Below, piece after piece: positions 1 to 9,143 of a stretch of DNA of 64,000 nt. The DNA is from 2-12-FULL-35-15 sp036386835 (GTDB lineage: Bacteria; Bacteroidota; Bacteroidia; 2-12-FULL-35-15). How positions within the stretch are numbered: position 1 is the stretch's first letter; each line of letters starts with the position of its first letter. A program made the translations under genes and the position numbers. The notes below the pieces were generated by a model. The model saw nothing but the letters and a program-made list of their open reading frames with translations, ran no database searches and was not told the origin of the DNA. The stretch is from contig DASVUX010000011.1 of NCBI GenBank assembly GCA_036386835.1, positions 434,001 to 498,000 of the forward strand, written 5' to 3'.

Positions 1-38
1 AGGAGTGCAATATTAGCATCTTCAAAGCAAATATGCAA

Positions 39-46
39 TATATTTG
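39..46 (+). promoter_or_regulatory. -7 promoter box (TATATTTG)
   Basis: The octamer matches the Bacteroidota -7 consensus TAnnTTTG. It lies 28 bases before the ATG at 75 and downstream of an in-frame ATG at 33, so it supports 75 as the translation start of the sugar kinase. No clear TTG -33 element is seen. Confidence 0.5.
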
Positions 47-74
47 TGTGAAATTTTTAGAAAAAGAACAAAAC

Positions 75-998
75 ATGAGTTTATTAGTCGTTGGTACGGT
101 GGCATTTGATGCAATTGAGACTCCTTTCGGGAAAACCGATAAAATTTTAGGTGGTGCTGCTACATACATTTCCTTAGCCGCTTCCTATTTTACAAAGAAA
201 ATGAACCTGGTATCGGTTGTTGGTGAGGATTTCCCCCAGGAACACATTGATATGCTTCAGAAACACCATGTGGATACCACTGGTTTACAGGTCCTTAAAG
301 GCCAAAAGACCTTTTTCTGGGCCGGAAAATACCACAACGACATGAATTCCCGCGATACGATCACTACCGAGCTGAATGTGCTTGAGAATTTCGATCCGGT
401 TGTTCCTGCTGCTTACCAGGACTGCGAATTCCTGATGCTTGGCAACCTTACTCCCCAGGTGCAGCAAAAGGTGATTTCCCAGTTAAAAAAGCGTCCCAAG
501 CTGATCGTGCTGGATACCATGAACTTCTGGATGGACATTGCCATGCCGGAACTGCTTGAAACCCTTAAGCAGATCGATGTGCTTACCATCAACGATGCGG
601 AAGCACGCCAGCTCTCAAACGAATATTCACTTGTAAAAGCAGCCCAAAAGATCCTTACAATGGGGCCTAAATACCTGATCATCAAAAAAGGTGAGCATGG
701 TGCCCTGCTTTTCAACAAGGAACAGGTGTTCTTCGCACCTGCATTGCCGCTGGAAGATGTTTTCGATCCGACAGGCGCGGGCGACAGCTTCGCAGGTGGC
801 TTCATCGGATACCTTGCGGAAACGGAAGATATCTCTTTTGATAATATGAAACGTGCGATCATCTTCGGATCGGCAACTGCTTCTTTCTGCGTGGAGAAAT
901 TCGGTACGGAGAACCTTATAGGGTTGACCCAGGAACAGGTGGATAGCCGTGTGCAGGAGTTTGTTGACCTTGTGCAGTTTGATATCGCCCTGGTTTAA
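75..998 (+). CDS. PfkB-family carbohydrate/nucleoside kinase
   Basis: This cytoplasmic ribokinase-fold kinase has 307 residues. Near the N-terminus it shows the substrate-side GGAATYISLA segment, and near residue 231 the PfkB signature DPTGAGDSFAGG. The Asp of GAGD is the family's catalytic base, and the glycines form the anion hole for ATP gamma-phosphate transfer. An in-frame ATG at 33 would add 14 residues, but a promoter box lies inside that extension and family homology begins at MSLLVVGTVAFD. The substrate is not readable from sequence; adenosine, ribose and other sugars are all possible in this family. It is transcribed alone and ends at a hairpin shared with the convergent superoxide dismutase gene. 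Confidence 0.85.
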   Translation: MSLLVVGTVAFDAIETPFGKTDKILGGAATYISLAASYFTKKMNLVSVVGEDFPQEHIDMLQKHHVDTTGLQVLKGQKTFFWAGKYHNDMNSRDTITTELNVLENFDPVVPAAYQDCEFLMLGNLTPQVQQKVISQLKKRPKLIVLDTMNFWMDIAMPELLETLKQIDVLTINDAEARQLSNEYSLVKAAQKILTMGPKYLIIKKGEHGALLFNKEQVFFAPALPLEDVFDPTGAGDSFAGGFIGYLAETEDISFDNMKRAIIFGSATASFCVEKFGTENLIGLTQEQVDSRVQEFVDLVQFDIALV

Positions 999-1004
999 AT
1001 AAAA

Positions 1005-1048
1005 ATTTCAAATTCCGGGTTTCAAATCTGAAACCCGGAATTTGAAAT
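1005..1048. terminator. Perfect 20-bp hairpin between convergent genes
   Basis: The arms 1005-1024 and 1029-1048 are perfect reverse complements separated by a 4-base loop (AATC). The outer parts are A/T-rich on both sides. The hairpin sits between the stop of the PfkB kinase (998) and the stop of the minus-strand superoxide dismutase (1085), so it most likely serves as a bidirectional terminator. There is no long T-run, so strictly intrinsic termination is inferred. Confidence 0.75.
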
Positions 1049-1084
1049 CAATTATTCCAGACGTAACGAAATCCTTTATTGCAT

Positions 1085-1852
1085 TTACTTTTTTTCTGCG
1101 GAAATATATAATCCTTCCGCTGTTTCCCAGTTCACCACATTCCACCAGCTTGCGATATAATCGGCACGCTTGTTCTGGTTCTTTAAGTAATAGGCATGCT
1201 CCCAGACATCCAGGGCAAGAACAGGGGTGCCTTTTACATCAATTGAATCCGAATTCATCAGCGGATTATCCTGGTTGGCTGTTGAGGTGATCACAAGTTT
1301 GCCTTTATTGGTCTTAACCAGCCATGCCCAGCCGGATCCGAAACGCTTCATTGCGGCATCAGTAAATAATTTCCTGAATTCTTCAAACGAACCGAATGTG
1401 GTTTTAATATCCTCTGCGAGTTTCCCTTTAGGTTCAGTTGCTGCATTTGGTTTCATCAGCGTCCAGAAAAGAGAGTGGTTGTAATGACCGCCGGCATTGT
1501 TCCTTAATGCATCCGGAAATTTTTCGATCTTTCCGAAGATGTTCTCGAACGTAGGATTTTCCAGAGCGTTTTTACCGAGGGCCTCGATTGCCTTATTCAG
1601 GTTGTCAACATAGGATTTATGATGTTTCCCGTGGTGGATCTCCATCGTCAGCTTGTCGATGTGAGGCTCTAAGGCATCGTATCCGTAAGGCAACGCGGGG
1701 AGTGAGAATTTTCCTCCATCGGGGTTAATGATATTGCCAGCAAAATTTCCCGAAGCAAAAGCACTGTTCAGGATTGAAGAAGCGGTTAGCGTCCCCAGTG
1801 TAAGTATTGCAGACTTTTTTAAGAATTCCCTGCGTGAATTTTCTTTTTCCAT
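1085..1852 (-). CDS. sodA: Tat-exported superoxide dismutase, Mn-type
   Basis: The enzyme converts superoxide to oxygen and hydrogen peroxide. The 255-residue protein is a standard Fe/Mn SOD of about 205 residues with an extra N-terminus. That extension carries SRREFLKKSA at residues 6-15, a good twin-arginine signal followed by a hydrophobic stretch. A folded, metal-loaded enzyme is therefore probably exported to the periplasm. Metal ligands are visible at H73, H126, D215 and H219. The TANQD segment with Q194 and the GGHYNHSLFW motif are of the manganese-type pattern, although cambialistic use cannot be excluded. The gene is monocistronic and faces the sugar kinase across a strong hairpin. 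Confidence 0.9.
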   Translation of the reverse strand: MEKENSRREFLKKSAILTLGTLTASSILNSAFASGNFAGNIINPDGGKFSLPALPYGYDALEPHIDKLTMEIHHGKHHKSYVDNLNKAIEALGKNALENPTFENIFGKIEKFPDALRNNAGGHYNHSLFWTLMKPNAATEPKGKLAEDIKTTFGSFEEFRKLFTDAAMKRFGSGWAWLVKTNKGKLVITSTANQDNPLMNSDSIDVKGTPVLALDVWEHAYYLKNQNKRADYIASWWNVVNWETAEGLYISAEKK

Positions 1853-1977
1853 GGTTATAAAATTTTAGTGATGAATATTTAATAACGTGTTAGGCACTGC
1901 TGCCACTCCCCGGTTTTACCTGGAATGACAAGGCACAACCACACGGCTTGTAAATTAGTTCGGAAGAGTTATCCGTA
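1853..1977. other. Intergenic spacer with a degenerate GTCATTCC-type repeat remnant
   Basis: This 125-base spacer precedes the superoxide dismutase gene and follows the biotin carrier gene on the minus strand. Around 1914-1924 the minus strand reads TGTCATTCCAGG, which resembles the start of the dispersed repeat also seen near 21595 and 24510. No promoter box of the TAnnTTTG type was recognised. Confidence 0.25.
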
Positions 1978-2481
1978 CTATGCGAAGTTGATCAGCACCT
2001 GGTTCTTTTCAACCGCAATGCCTTTTTTAACATTGATCTTTTTGATCACCCCATCAGTAGGGGATTTCAGGATGTTCTCCATTTTCATTGCTTCAAGCAC
2101 AAGGATCGGATCGCCTTTTTTAACTTCATCACCTTCCGAAACCCTTATATCTAGAACCAGTCCCGGCATTGGTGCCTTGATCTCATTCACTTTGTTTGAT
2201 TTCATATTGTCAAGGCCGAGGCTCTTCAATAATTCATCAAACTTATCTTTTACATTCAGCTGGTATTTGTTCCCGTTAACAGAAACGAGGAAGCTTTTTT
2301 CATTCACATCTGCTTTTATTACTTCAACAGAATAAGAACGGTTGTTGCGGATCACATGGAAGCTTCCATCCTTCACTTCAGCAATATCCCATGAAAACTC
2401 GCTGCCGTCAATAGTCCCGGAAGTTTCATCGGTCATCACCACCTGGTGTTCTTTCTTATTGTTAACGTTTACTTTCAACAT
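1978..2481 (-). CDS. Biotin/lipoyl carrier protein (acyl-CoA carboxylase BCCP-type subunit)
   Basis: This biotin-accepting protein of about 167 residues carries the canonical EAMKMEN motif in its C-terminal half. The central lysine is the site of biotinylation, within an 80-residue biotinyl domain (from APMPGLVLDI to the C-terminus). The N-terminal 90 residues form a Bacteroidota-type extension ending in a linker. It would carry carboxybiotin for an acetyl-, propionyl- or methylmalonyl-type carboxylase, but no carboxylase subunits lie beside it here. The start at 2481 (MLKVNVNNKK) is preferred over an in-frame ATG at 2514 because family members begin at this segment. Confidence 0.8.
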   Translation of the reverse strand: MLKVNVNNKKEHQVVMTDETSGTIDGSEFSWDIAEVKDGSFHVIRNNRSYSVEVIKADVNEKSFLVSVNGNKYQLNVKDKFDELLKSLGLDNMKSNKVNEIKAPMPGLVLDIRVSEGDEVKKGDPILVLEAMKMENILKSPTDGVIKKINVKKGIAVEKNQVLINFA

Positions 2482-2596
2482 ATCTGCAAGGTTTAGATTA
2501 TTATAAAAGTACATATTTACTTCTATTTGCAGTGAAATTAATTATTTGAAAATCATCAATATTTTCACAACCTTTGATCTCTTAAAACAACCATCA

Positions 2597-5293
2597 ATGA
2601 AATTGAATGCCCCAGTTTTTGTTATTGCAGTATCAATAACCCTGAGTTCCTGCGGACTGTTTAAAAAGTCCCCGGAAAAAAATGAAGAGCTCGCGGTTAT
2701 TAACCTCGATACCGTGCAGGCCTTACCCGAACCTCCTGCACCGCAGGAATACCAGGCATCAGAAAAACGGGTGAATGACCTTCTTCATACAAAACTTGAT
2801 GTATCCTTCGACTGGAGCAAGCAATATCTTTACGGAAAAGCCACGATTACTGCCAAACCTTATTTTTATCCAACGTCCACATTAACACTTGATGCAAGAG
2901 GGATGGAGATCAAAGAGGTGTCGCTCCAGAAGTCAGAGCAGGCACCTGCCGGTGTAAAGCAGCCAGCCAAGGGAAAAACCAACGAACCTGCCCCGGCAGC
3001 AAATCTCACAAAAACGCCTTTAAAATATAAATACGAGAATGAAGAACTGGTAATTGATCTCGGGCGTGAATATAAACACACCGAGGAATTTACCGTTTTC
3101 ATTGAGTATGTGGCAAAGCCAAATGAGCTGAAAGCCAAGGGCGGCAGCGCTGCCATCACGGATGATAAAGGCCTGTATTTTATCAACCCTGAAGGAAAAG
3201 AAAAGAACAAGCCGGTACAGATCTGGACACAGGGTGAAACGCAGTCTTCTTCCGTATGGTATCCTACCATCGATCGTCCGAATGAAAGACAGACCCAGGA
3301 GATTTACATGACAGTGGACAAAAAATATACAACCCTGTCAAATGGTGACTTGGTTTTCTCCACTGATAATGGTGATGGAACACGCACCGACTGCTGGAAA
3401 TCGGAACTGCCTTTCGCGCCATACTTAACGATGATGGCGGTAGGTGAGTTTGCCGTGGTGAAGGACAATAAATGGAGAGGCAAAGAAGTCAACTATTATA
3501 TTGAAAAGGAATACGAGCCTCATGCAAAGGCTATCTTCGGGAACACCCCGGAGATGCTTGAATTTTATTCAAACAAGCTTGGGGTGGAATATCCTTGGAG
3601 CAAATATTCACAGGTGGTGGTCCGTGACTATGTTTCGGGCGCGATGGAAAATGTTTCCGCCACACTTCATGGCGAATTCCTGAACGCCACTGAAAGGGAA
3701 TTGCTTGACAGTGATCACGAAGATGTGATCGCGCATGAGCTGTTCCACCAGTGGTTCGGAGATCTTGTTACCTGCGAGTCATGGAGCAATCTTCCGTTGA
3801 ATGAATCATTCGCAACCTATGGGGAATACCTGTGGATCGAGCACAAATACGGCCGTGATGCCGCGGATGTGCATAGTGCGGAATCACGTGCGGGATACCT
3901 TGCCGAAGCAGCCAGGAAGCAGGTGAACCTGATCCGTTTTCAGTATGATGATAAAGAAGACATGTTTGACGGGCATAGCTATAATAAAGGCGGACAGGTG
4001 CTTCATATGCTGAGAAGGTATGTTGGCGATGATGCTTTTTTTACTGCCTTAAAGACATACCTGGAAACACATAAATACTCTTCTGTCGAGATCCATGACC
4101 TCCGCCTGGCATTTGAGAAAGTTACCGGTGAGGACCTGAACTGGTTCTTCAATCAATGGTTCCTTTCTTCCGGTCATCCTGACCTGCTGATCCGTACAAG
4201 CTACGATGCTGCCGCGAAAAAATCGAAGGTGAACATAAAGCAGGTCCAGGACTTCTCCAAAACGCGTTTGTTTAAATTACCCGTTTACGTAGATATCTAT
4301 TCTGCCAATAACGAGGTAAAGCGACACAGGATCACAATCACCAAAGCTGAGGAAACTTTTGAATTTGCTGCGGAAGAAAAGCCGTTGCTTGTAAATGTGG
4401 ACGCAGAGAAGATGTTGCTCTGTACAAAGGATGAATTAAAGACACCTGCGGAATGGGCATTCCAGTACCACAATGCACCGCTGTTCCTTGATCGTTACGA
4501 GGCGATAGGAGAATCAGCTTCAACGGCCAAGGATTCGGTATCAACCCATGTGATCATTTCCGCACTTAATGATAAGCTTCATGATATCCGTTACGGGGCG
4601 ATCGGCATGCTGAAAGATATTAAGCCGGGGCATGAAAAGGAAGTGAAGGCAAAGCTGGTTGAACTTGCAAAGTCGGATCCGAAAGCTTTGGTACGCTCCG
4701 GGGCGATCGAATACCTGGCCGCGCATTATGAAGATAATGATCTGCAGGCATTGTATAAGAGCGGAATGGATGATAAAGCCTACAGCGTAATAGGCGCTTC
4801 TCTTTCCGGGATCGCAAAATCAAATCCTGAAGAAGGAATGAAGCTGGCAAAACAATATGAAACCGAAAAGAGCGTGCAGGTGCTATACGCGCTGGCTGAT
4901 CTTTATTCCAAACATGGCAGTGATGAGAACAATTCATTCTTTGTGAATTCAGAAGACAACTTTTCCGGTTTTGAAAAGATAGGGTACATAACACAGTATG
5001 CCGCTTTCCTGAAGAGAGTAAAGAAAGATGAAACTGTAAATTCTGGGGCAGCGATCTTTGAAAGTATTGCAAAAGATCCCGGGATCAGCAAGTGGGTGGC
5101 ATATTATGCGAAGAAGTCGATTAAAGATCTGGCAACCATGTATGAGGACCGTGAAAGCATAGCAGCACAGAAGCTTAAAACCATTAAGGAAGCTAATCCG
5201 AATGCCGGTGGGACGCAGGAACTGGAATCCGTGGTAGCAGCATCTAAGGCTCAGAAAGATAAGCTGCTGGAAATTTATAATGGGTTGAAATAA
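2597..5293 (+). CDS. M1-family zinc aminopeptidase, lipoprotein
   Basis: This 898-residue peptidase removes N-terminal amino acids from peptides. It begins with a lipoprotein signal whose lipobox is LSSC followed by G, so it should be lipid-anchored in the envelope. The exopeptidase motif GAMEN lies at 348-352. The zinc site is HELFH (H380, E381, H384) followed after 18 residues by E403, exactly the family spacing. The last 250 residues are helical with HEAT-like pairs (around LHDIRYGAIGMLKDI). An ATG at 2546 would add residues before the signal peptide and is not favoured. It is monocistronic and divergent from the biotin carrier gene; a nutritional or envelope peptidase role is inferred. 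Confidence 0.9.
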   Translation: MKLNAPVFVIAVSITLSSCGLFKKSPEKNEELAVINLDTVQALPEPPAPQEYQASEKRVNDLLHTKLDVSFDWSKQYLYGKATITAKPYFYPTSTLTLDARGMEIKEVSLQKSEQAPAGVKQPAKGKTNEPAPAANLTKTPLKYKYENEELVIDLGREYKHTEEFTVFIEYVAKPNELKAKGGSAAITDDKGLYFINPEGKEKNKPVQIWTQGETQSSSVWYPTIDRPNERQTQEIYMTVDKKYTTLSNGDLVFSTDNGDGTRTDCWKSELPFAPYLTMMAVGEFAVVKDNKWRGKEVNYYIEKEYEPHAKAIFGNTPEMLEFYSNKLGVEYPWSKYSQVVVRDYVSGAMENVSATLHGEFLNATERELLDSDHEDVIAHELFHQWFGDLVTCESWSNLPLNESFATYGEYLWIEHKYGRDAADVHSAESRAGYLAEAARKQVNLIRFQYDDKEDMFDGHSYNKGGQVLHMLRRYVGDDAFFTALKTYLETHKYSSVEIHDLRLAFEKVTGEDLNWFFNQWFLSSGHPDLLIRTSYDAAAKKSKVNIKQVQDFSKTRLFKLPVYVDIYSANNEVKRHRITITKAEETFEFAAEEKPLLVNVDAEKMLLCTKDELKTPAEWAFQYHNAPLFLDRYEAIGESASTAKDSVSTHVIISALNDKLHDIRYGAIGMLKDIKPGHEKEVKAKLVELAKSDPKALVRSGAIEYLAAHYEDNDLQALYKSGMDDKAYSVIGASLSGIAKSNPEEGMKLAKQYETEKSVQVLYALADLYSKHGSDENNSFFVNSEDNFSGFEKIGYITQYAAFLKRVKKDETVNSGAAIFESIAKDPGISKWVAYYAKKSIKDLATMYEDRESIAAQKLKTIKEANPNAGGTQELESVVAASKAQKDKLLEIYNGLK

Positions 5294-5384
5294 GTACGGG
5301 AGATTTTTATTGTAGACTTTGATGTGTTGATTGCCCTAAAATGCGGATTAATAGAATACTGCAGGCGTTTTGATTAATATTTAG

Positions 5385-5392
5385 TAATTTTG
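5385..5392 (+). promoter_or_regulatory. -7 promoter box (TAATTTTG) of panD
   Basis: It matches TAnnTTTG and lies 8 bases before the panD ATG, implying a very short leader. No TTG at the expected -33 distance is seen. Confidence 0.5.
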
Positions 5393-5400
5393 CAGCCGTT

Positions 5401-5751
5401 ATGCAGATAGAAGTTCTAAAATCTAAACTACATCGTGTTACCGTTACCCAGGCCGACCTTGAATACATCGGTTCTGTTACCATTGATGAAGACCTGATGG
5501 ATGCTGCCAATTTCATTGAAAATGAAAAGGTGGACATCTTCAATTATAATAATGGTGAAAGATTCACCACTTATGTGATAAAAGGTGAGCGCGGTTCAAA
5601 AGTGATTTGCCTCAACGGCCCGGCTTCATTGAAAGTTAAAGTGGGCCACGAGATCATAATTGTTTCCTATTGTTTAATGGATTTTGAAGAAGCCAAAAAA
5701 CACCAGCCCACAGTGGTTTTCCCTGACACCAAAACCAACACTCTCCGCTAA
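5401..5751 (+). CDS. panD: Aspartate 1-decarboxylase
   Basis: PanD makes beta-alanine from aspartate for pantothenate and coenzyme A synthesis. The 116 residues match the usual size. The self-processing site is visible as YIGSVTID, with cleavage expected between G24 and S25 to give the pyruvoyl cofactor on Ser25. It is the first gene of a tight three-gene set: the next gene begins two bases after its stop with a TTG codon. The promoter box at 5385-5392 drives the set. Confidence 0.95.
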   Translation: MQIEVLKSKLHRVTVTQADLEYIGSVTIDEDLMDAANFIENEKVDIFNYNNGERFTTYVIKGERGSKVICLNGPASLKVKVGHEIIIVSYCLMDFEEAKKHQPTVVFPDTKTNTLR

Positions 5752-5753
5752 TT

Positions 5754-6797
5754 TTGAAAAAGCAGCTGCTGACAATATTCAAATTCCTGTTCTTCCTGGG
5801 GATTGGTATATTGCTGATCTGGCTGGCTGTTAAAGATAAAACGGATGCAGAGCTTGCCAATATAAAAGCCGCATTGCAGCAGGCAGATTATTTCTGGATC
5901 ATACTTTCTGTTTTTATAAGCGGCCTCAGCCACTATTTCAGGGCTTTACGCTGGAAGATCCTCCTGGAGCCGATGGGATATAAGCCTAAAACAAGCAATA
6001 CAATGTTTTCCGTAATGGTAGGCTACCTTGCGAACCTTGCATTGCCCAGGTTGGGGGAAGTCACAAGGTGCGGCATCCTTACCCGTTATGAAAAGATTCC
6101 GTTTGTACAGGGCTTCGGAAGCGTGATCGCGGAACGTGCGCTGGATGTGGTTTGTGTGATCATCCTGTTCTTTCTTACCCTTGCCATAGAATTTGAAAAG
6201 ATCTCCGGCATTGCCAACGACATGATCATCCATCCGGTATCCGCTAAATTCAGTAAATGGATGGAGCGGCCCTTGTTCCTGGTAGTATTTTGCGTTGCAG
6301 TGATAGCTTTCGTCCTGGCCTTCCTTTATTTCCGAAAAAAGATCCGTGCGCTGATGTCTGAGAAGATCCGCAATTTTGCTTCGGGTTTATGGGAAGGATT
6401 AATGAGTGTGAAGAAAGTAAATCAGCCGGTGATGTTTATCGTCCATACCATTCTGATCTGGCTCATGTACATTCTCCAGGTTTACATCTGCTTCTTTGCT
6501 TTTGAAGAACTGAAAGGGCTTTCATTTGTCGTGGCCATGGTGATCACCGTGTTTGGAAGTCTTGCGGTTGTTGTAGTTCCCGGCGGCACAGGTGTTTACC
6601 AGCTGATCGTGATCCAGATACTGACCACTGTTTATTTTACTTCACAGACTTCCTCTTTTGCATTCGCATGGTCGGTTTGGGTGGCACAGATCGTGCTGAT
6701 CCTTTTGGCCGGACTTATCGCTCTTATTCTCTTGCCTGTCCTGAACAGGAATACGGACGATCCTCAAATACCGAATTTAAATCCCCGCTCCTTATGA
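5754..6797 (+). CDS. Lysylphosphatidylglycerol synthase transmembrane-type (UPF0104/YbhN) membrane protein
   Basis: This 347-residue polytopic inner-membrane protein resembles the flippase-like region of lysylphosphatidylglycerol synthases but lacks the aminoacyl-transferase domain. It has many hydrophobic segments, beginning with FKFLFFLGIGILLIWLAV, then a conserved stretch ALRWKILLEPMGY and PRLGEVTRCGIL in the cytoplasmic loop region, and VVPGGTGVYQ near residue 280. A lipid-transport role is inferred from the family only. The start is TTG at 5754, two bases after panD. Its last codons overlap the next gene by ATGA, so the three genes should be translationally coupled. Confidence 0.8.
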   Translation: MKKQLLTIFKFLFFLGIGILLIWLAVKDKTDAELANIKAALQQADYFWIILSVFISGLSHYFRALRWKILLEPMGYKPKTSNTMFSVMVGYLANLALPRLGEVTRCGILTRYEKIPFVQGFGSVIAERALDVVCVIILFFLTLAIEFEKISGIANDMIIHPVSAKFSKWMERPLFLVVFCVAVIAFVLAFLYFRKKIRALMSEKIRNFASGLWEGLMSVKKVNQPVMFIVHTILIWLMYILQVYICFFAFEELKGLSFVVAMVITVFGSLAVVVVPGGTGVYQLIVIQILTTVYFTSQTSSFAFAWSVWVAQIVLILLAGLIALILLPVLNRNTDDPQIPNLNPRSL

Positions 6798-7333
6798 TCC
6801 CATACAATAACAAGCTTCCGGCGATGGAAGTGGTTCAATCGAAAATCTATACACGTGAAACGCTGGTGAAGCCATTGATCGTTTCCCGTTTTTTCGGTAA
6901 ACGAATTGTTTTTACAAACGGCTGTTTCGATATTATTCACCGCGGTCATATTGATTACCTTGCGAAAGCGAGTGATCTTGGAGGTACGCTCATTGTTGGA
7001 ATAAACAGCGATGCATCCGTAAAGCGCCAGGGAAAGGGTGTTTCACGCCCTTTACAGGATGAGCAGACCCGGGCAATGATCCTTGCATCTTTACATTTTG
7101 TAAGCGGGGTGATCATCTTTGATGAGGATACGCCTGCCGACCTGATTGCTTTCGTGAAACCTGATGTGCTTGTAAAGGGGGCTGATTACGATGCTGATGA
7201 ACTGGATTCCGAAAGCAAAAAATATATTGTAGGTTCGGGCCTTGTCCGGATCAATGGCGGAGAAGTCAGGACAATAGAATTCCTTGAAGGCTTTTCCACA
7301 ACATCAATAGAACAAAAGATCAGGGCTTCCTGA
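6794..7333 (+). CDS. rfaE2: D-glycero-beta-D-manno-heptose 1-phosphate adenylyltransferase (RfaE2/HldE C-domain type)
   Basis: This cytidylyltransferase-fold enzyme is predicted to transfer AMP to heptose-1-phosphate, giving ADP-heptose for lipopolysaccharide core. It has 179 residues, the size of a stand-alone RfaE2. The nucleotide-binding HxGH motif is present in TNGCFDIIHRGHIDYL, followed by GINSDASVKRQGKG and the C-terminal FLEGFSTTSI. The ATG at 6794 overlaps the preceding stop by four bases. A second Met 10 residues downstream is possible. A distant in-frame ATG at 6668 would run inside the upstream gene and is rejected. Confidence 0.88.
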   Translation: MIPYNNKLPAMEVVQSKIYTRETLVKPLIVSRFFGKRIVFTNGCFDIIHRGHIDYLAKASDLGGTLIVGINSDASVKRQGKGVSRPLQDEQTRAMILASLHFVSGVIIFDEDTPADLIAFVKPDVLVKGADYDADELDSESKKYIVGSGLVRINGGEVRTIEFLEGFSTTSIEQKIRAS

Positions 7334-7337
7334 ACGG

Positions 7338-7544
7338 CTATTCCAGTTCGCAGGTAATATTATTGTAAACATCACCGTTTGCCTCGCAGCTGGCTTCATA
7401 TCCTTTTTTCGCGAGTTTGCCGCTTCTTATCTTATCACCGTAGGACTTTTCACCTGTCACCGTATCTGTGCAAACACAGGTATATTCTTTTTTACAGGAT
7501 ACCGTTATTATTACAAAAGCCAGGATGTACATTGTTTTTTTCAT
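7338..7544 (-). CDS. Small lipoprotein, unknown function
   Basis: The product is 68 residues with an N-terminal signal and lipobox ITVSC at about residue 17. The mature part of about 50 residues is rich in Cys and Lys (CVCTDTVTGEKS, then two further Cys), suggesting disulfides in the periplasm. The gene is convergent with rfaE2, with only four bases between the stops. Nothing in it identifies a function. Confidence 0.65.
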   Translation of the reverse strand: MKKTMYILAFVIITVSCKKEYTCVCTDTVTGEKSYGDKIRSGKLAKKGYEASCEANGDVYNNITCELE

Positions 7545-7721
7545 GAACAGTAATTAATTTAGATTCAGCTGCAAAGTGAATAAATGAAATGGCTTTTTGA
7601 AAATCCTGAATTTAATTTTCTTACTCTTTTCTTTATCAACAATCAAATCTTACATAGAATAGATTGGTAAATTCGTTCGGAATAACGGCCGCAATTAACT
7701 TATGCAGCTGTTCATTGCATT

Positions 7722-9095
7722 ATGGCTAAAACAAAAACATCTTATTTCTGTCAGAACTGTGGTGCCCAATCCGGTAAATGGATCGGGCGCTGTCCTTCCT
7801 GCAATGAATGGAACACTTACGTAGAAGAAGTGGTAAGCAAGGGTGATGACGGCAAAGTGCCGGGCATTGCAAGCACCAGCACGCAGCGTGCGGCAAAGCC
7901 CCAGCTTGTAACGGAGATCAATCTTTCCGAGCACAACCGGATAGAACTGCATGATAAAGAGCTTTCAAGAGTACTCGGTGGCGGTCTGGTCCCCGGGTCG
8001 CTCACACTTTTTGGCGGTGAGCCCGGAATCGGAAAATCCACTTTAATGCTGCAGATCGCGGTGAACATGCGGAACCTGAAAGTACTGTATGTGTCGGGAG
8101 AGGAAAGCGAACAGCAGATCAGGATGCGGGCAGAACGGATAGGGATGAACAACCCGGACTGCTATATTTTAACAGAAACTTCCACTCAGAACATATTTAA
8201 GCAGATTGAAATTCTTGAACCGAATTTTGTGATCGTTGACTCCATCCAGACATTACATTCCGCCCACATCGAATCCTCTCCGGGAAGTGTTTCCCAGATC
8301 CGTGAATGTACTGCCGAGCTATTGCGCTACGCAAAAGAAAGCGGGACCCCGGTATTCCTGATCGGGCATATCACAAAAGACGGAAGCCTTGCCGGGCCGA
8401 AAGTACTGGAGCACATGGTGGATACTGTGCTGCAATTTGAAGGTGACCGGAACCATGTTTACCGTTTATTACGGACCGCAAAGAACCGTTTCGGATCAAC
8501 CAATGAATTAGGGATCTATGAAATGCAGGGAAGCGGTTTGCGCGAAGTAAGCAATCCTTCGGAAATATTGATTACAAACCGGGAAGAGCTGGTGAGCGGT
8601 GTAGCCATTGCTGCTACGATGGAAGGGATGCGCCCGATGCTTATTGAAACACAGGCGCTGGTGAGCAGTGCAGCCTACGGTACTCCGCAGCGCTCATCAA
8701 CTGGTTTTGATCTTAGGAGATTATCCATGCTGCTGGCGGTTCTTGAAAAAAGATGCGGTTTCCGGCTGGGTGTTAAAGATGTTTTTCTAAACATTGCCGG
8801 GGGTATAAAAGTCGAAGATCCCGGTATTGATCTGGCCCTGGTTTGTGCTGTTCTTTCAAGCAACGAGGATATGCCGATCTCAGCAAAGACCTGTTTTGCA
8901 GGGGAAGTTGGATTAAGCGGGGAGATCCGACCCGTTAACCGCATTGATCAGCGGATTTCAGAAGCCGAGAAACTTGGCTTTGAACACATCTTCATTTCCA
9001 AATACAACAAAAAGGGCCTTGACCTTAACAGCTACAAGATCAAAATAACCATGGTGGGCAAGATCGAAGAGGTATTCAGCTTACTTTTCGGTTAG
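7722..9095 (+). CDS. radA: DNA repair protein RadA (Sms)
   Basis: RadA is a RecA-like ATPase that promotes branch migration during recombination. The 457 residues show the whole family architecture. An N-terminal C4 zinc finger has C10, C13, C24 and C27. The Walker A GGEPGIGKST is near residue 98, the RadA-specific KNRFG motif near residue 253, and a Lon-protease-like domain occupies the last 170 residues. It appears monocistronic. About 175 bases separate it from the upstream minus-strand lipoprotein gene, and no clear promoter box was found there. Confidence 0.95.
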   Translation: MAKTKTSYFCQNCGAQSGKWIGRCPSCNEWNTYVEEVVSKGDDGKVPGIASTSTQRAAKPQLVTEINLSEHNRIELHDKELSRVLGGGLVPGSLTLFGGEPGIGKSTLMLQIAVNMRNLKVLYVSGEESEQQIRMRAERIGMNNPDCYILTETSTQNIFKQIEILEPNFVIVDSIQTLHSAHIESSPGSVSQIRECTAELLRYAKESGTPVFLIGHITKDGSLAGPKVLEHMVDTVLQFEGDRNHVYRLLRTAKNRFGSTNELGIYEMQGSGLREVSNPSEILITNREELVSGVAIAATMEGMRPMLIETQALVSSAAYGTPQRSSTGFDLRRLSMLLAVLEKRCGFRLGVKDVFLNIAGGIKVEDPGIDLALVCAVLSSNEDMPISAKTCFAGEVGLSGEIRPVNRIDQRISEAEKLGFEHIFISKYNKKGLDLNSYKIKITMVGKIEEVFSLLFG

Positions 9096-9106
9096 TGATT
9101 CTCAAA

Positions 9107-9138
9107 TTGTATGTACCAACATTAATTTTTTAACTTTG
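9107..9138 (+). promoter_or_regulatory. Promoter of the prenyltransferase/type III PKS block
   Basis: A TTG at 9107-9109 and TAACTTTG at 9131-9138 are separated by 21 bases, close to the Bacteroidota consensus. The -7 box ends five bases before the ATG at 9144, so transcription would start at or next to the start codon. Confidence 0.55.
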
Positions 9139-9143
9139 TAAGG

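Noticed and set aside
413..862. 149-codon minus-strand frame in the PfkB kinase
   Set aside because: It is opposite a conserved gene; Ser/Ile-rich antisense composition and no start-site context.
1042..1290. Open frame of 82 codons inside the superoxide dismutase gene
   Set aside because: It lies wholly antisense to a well-supported gene with all metal ligands; composition is that of a shadow frame.
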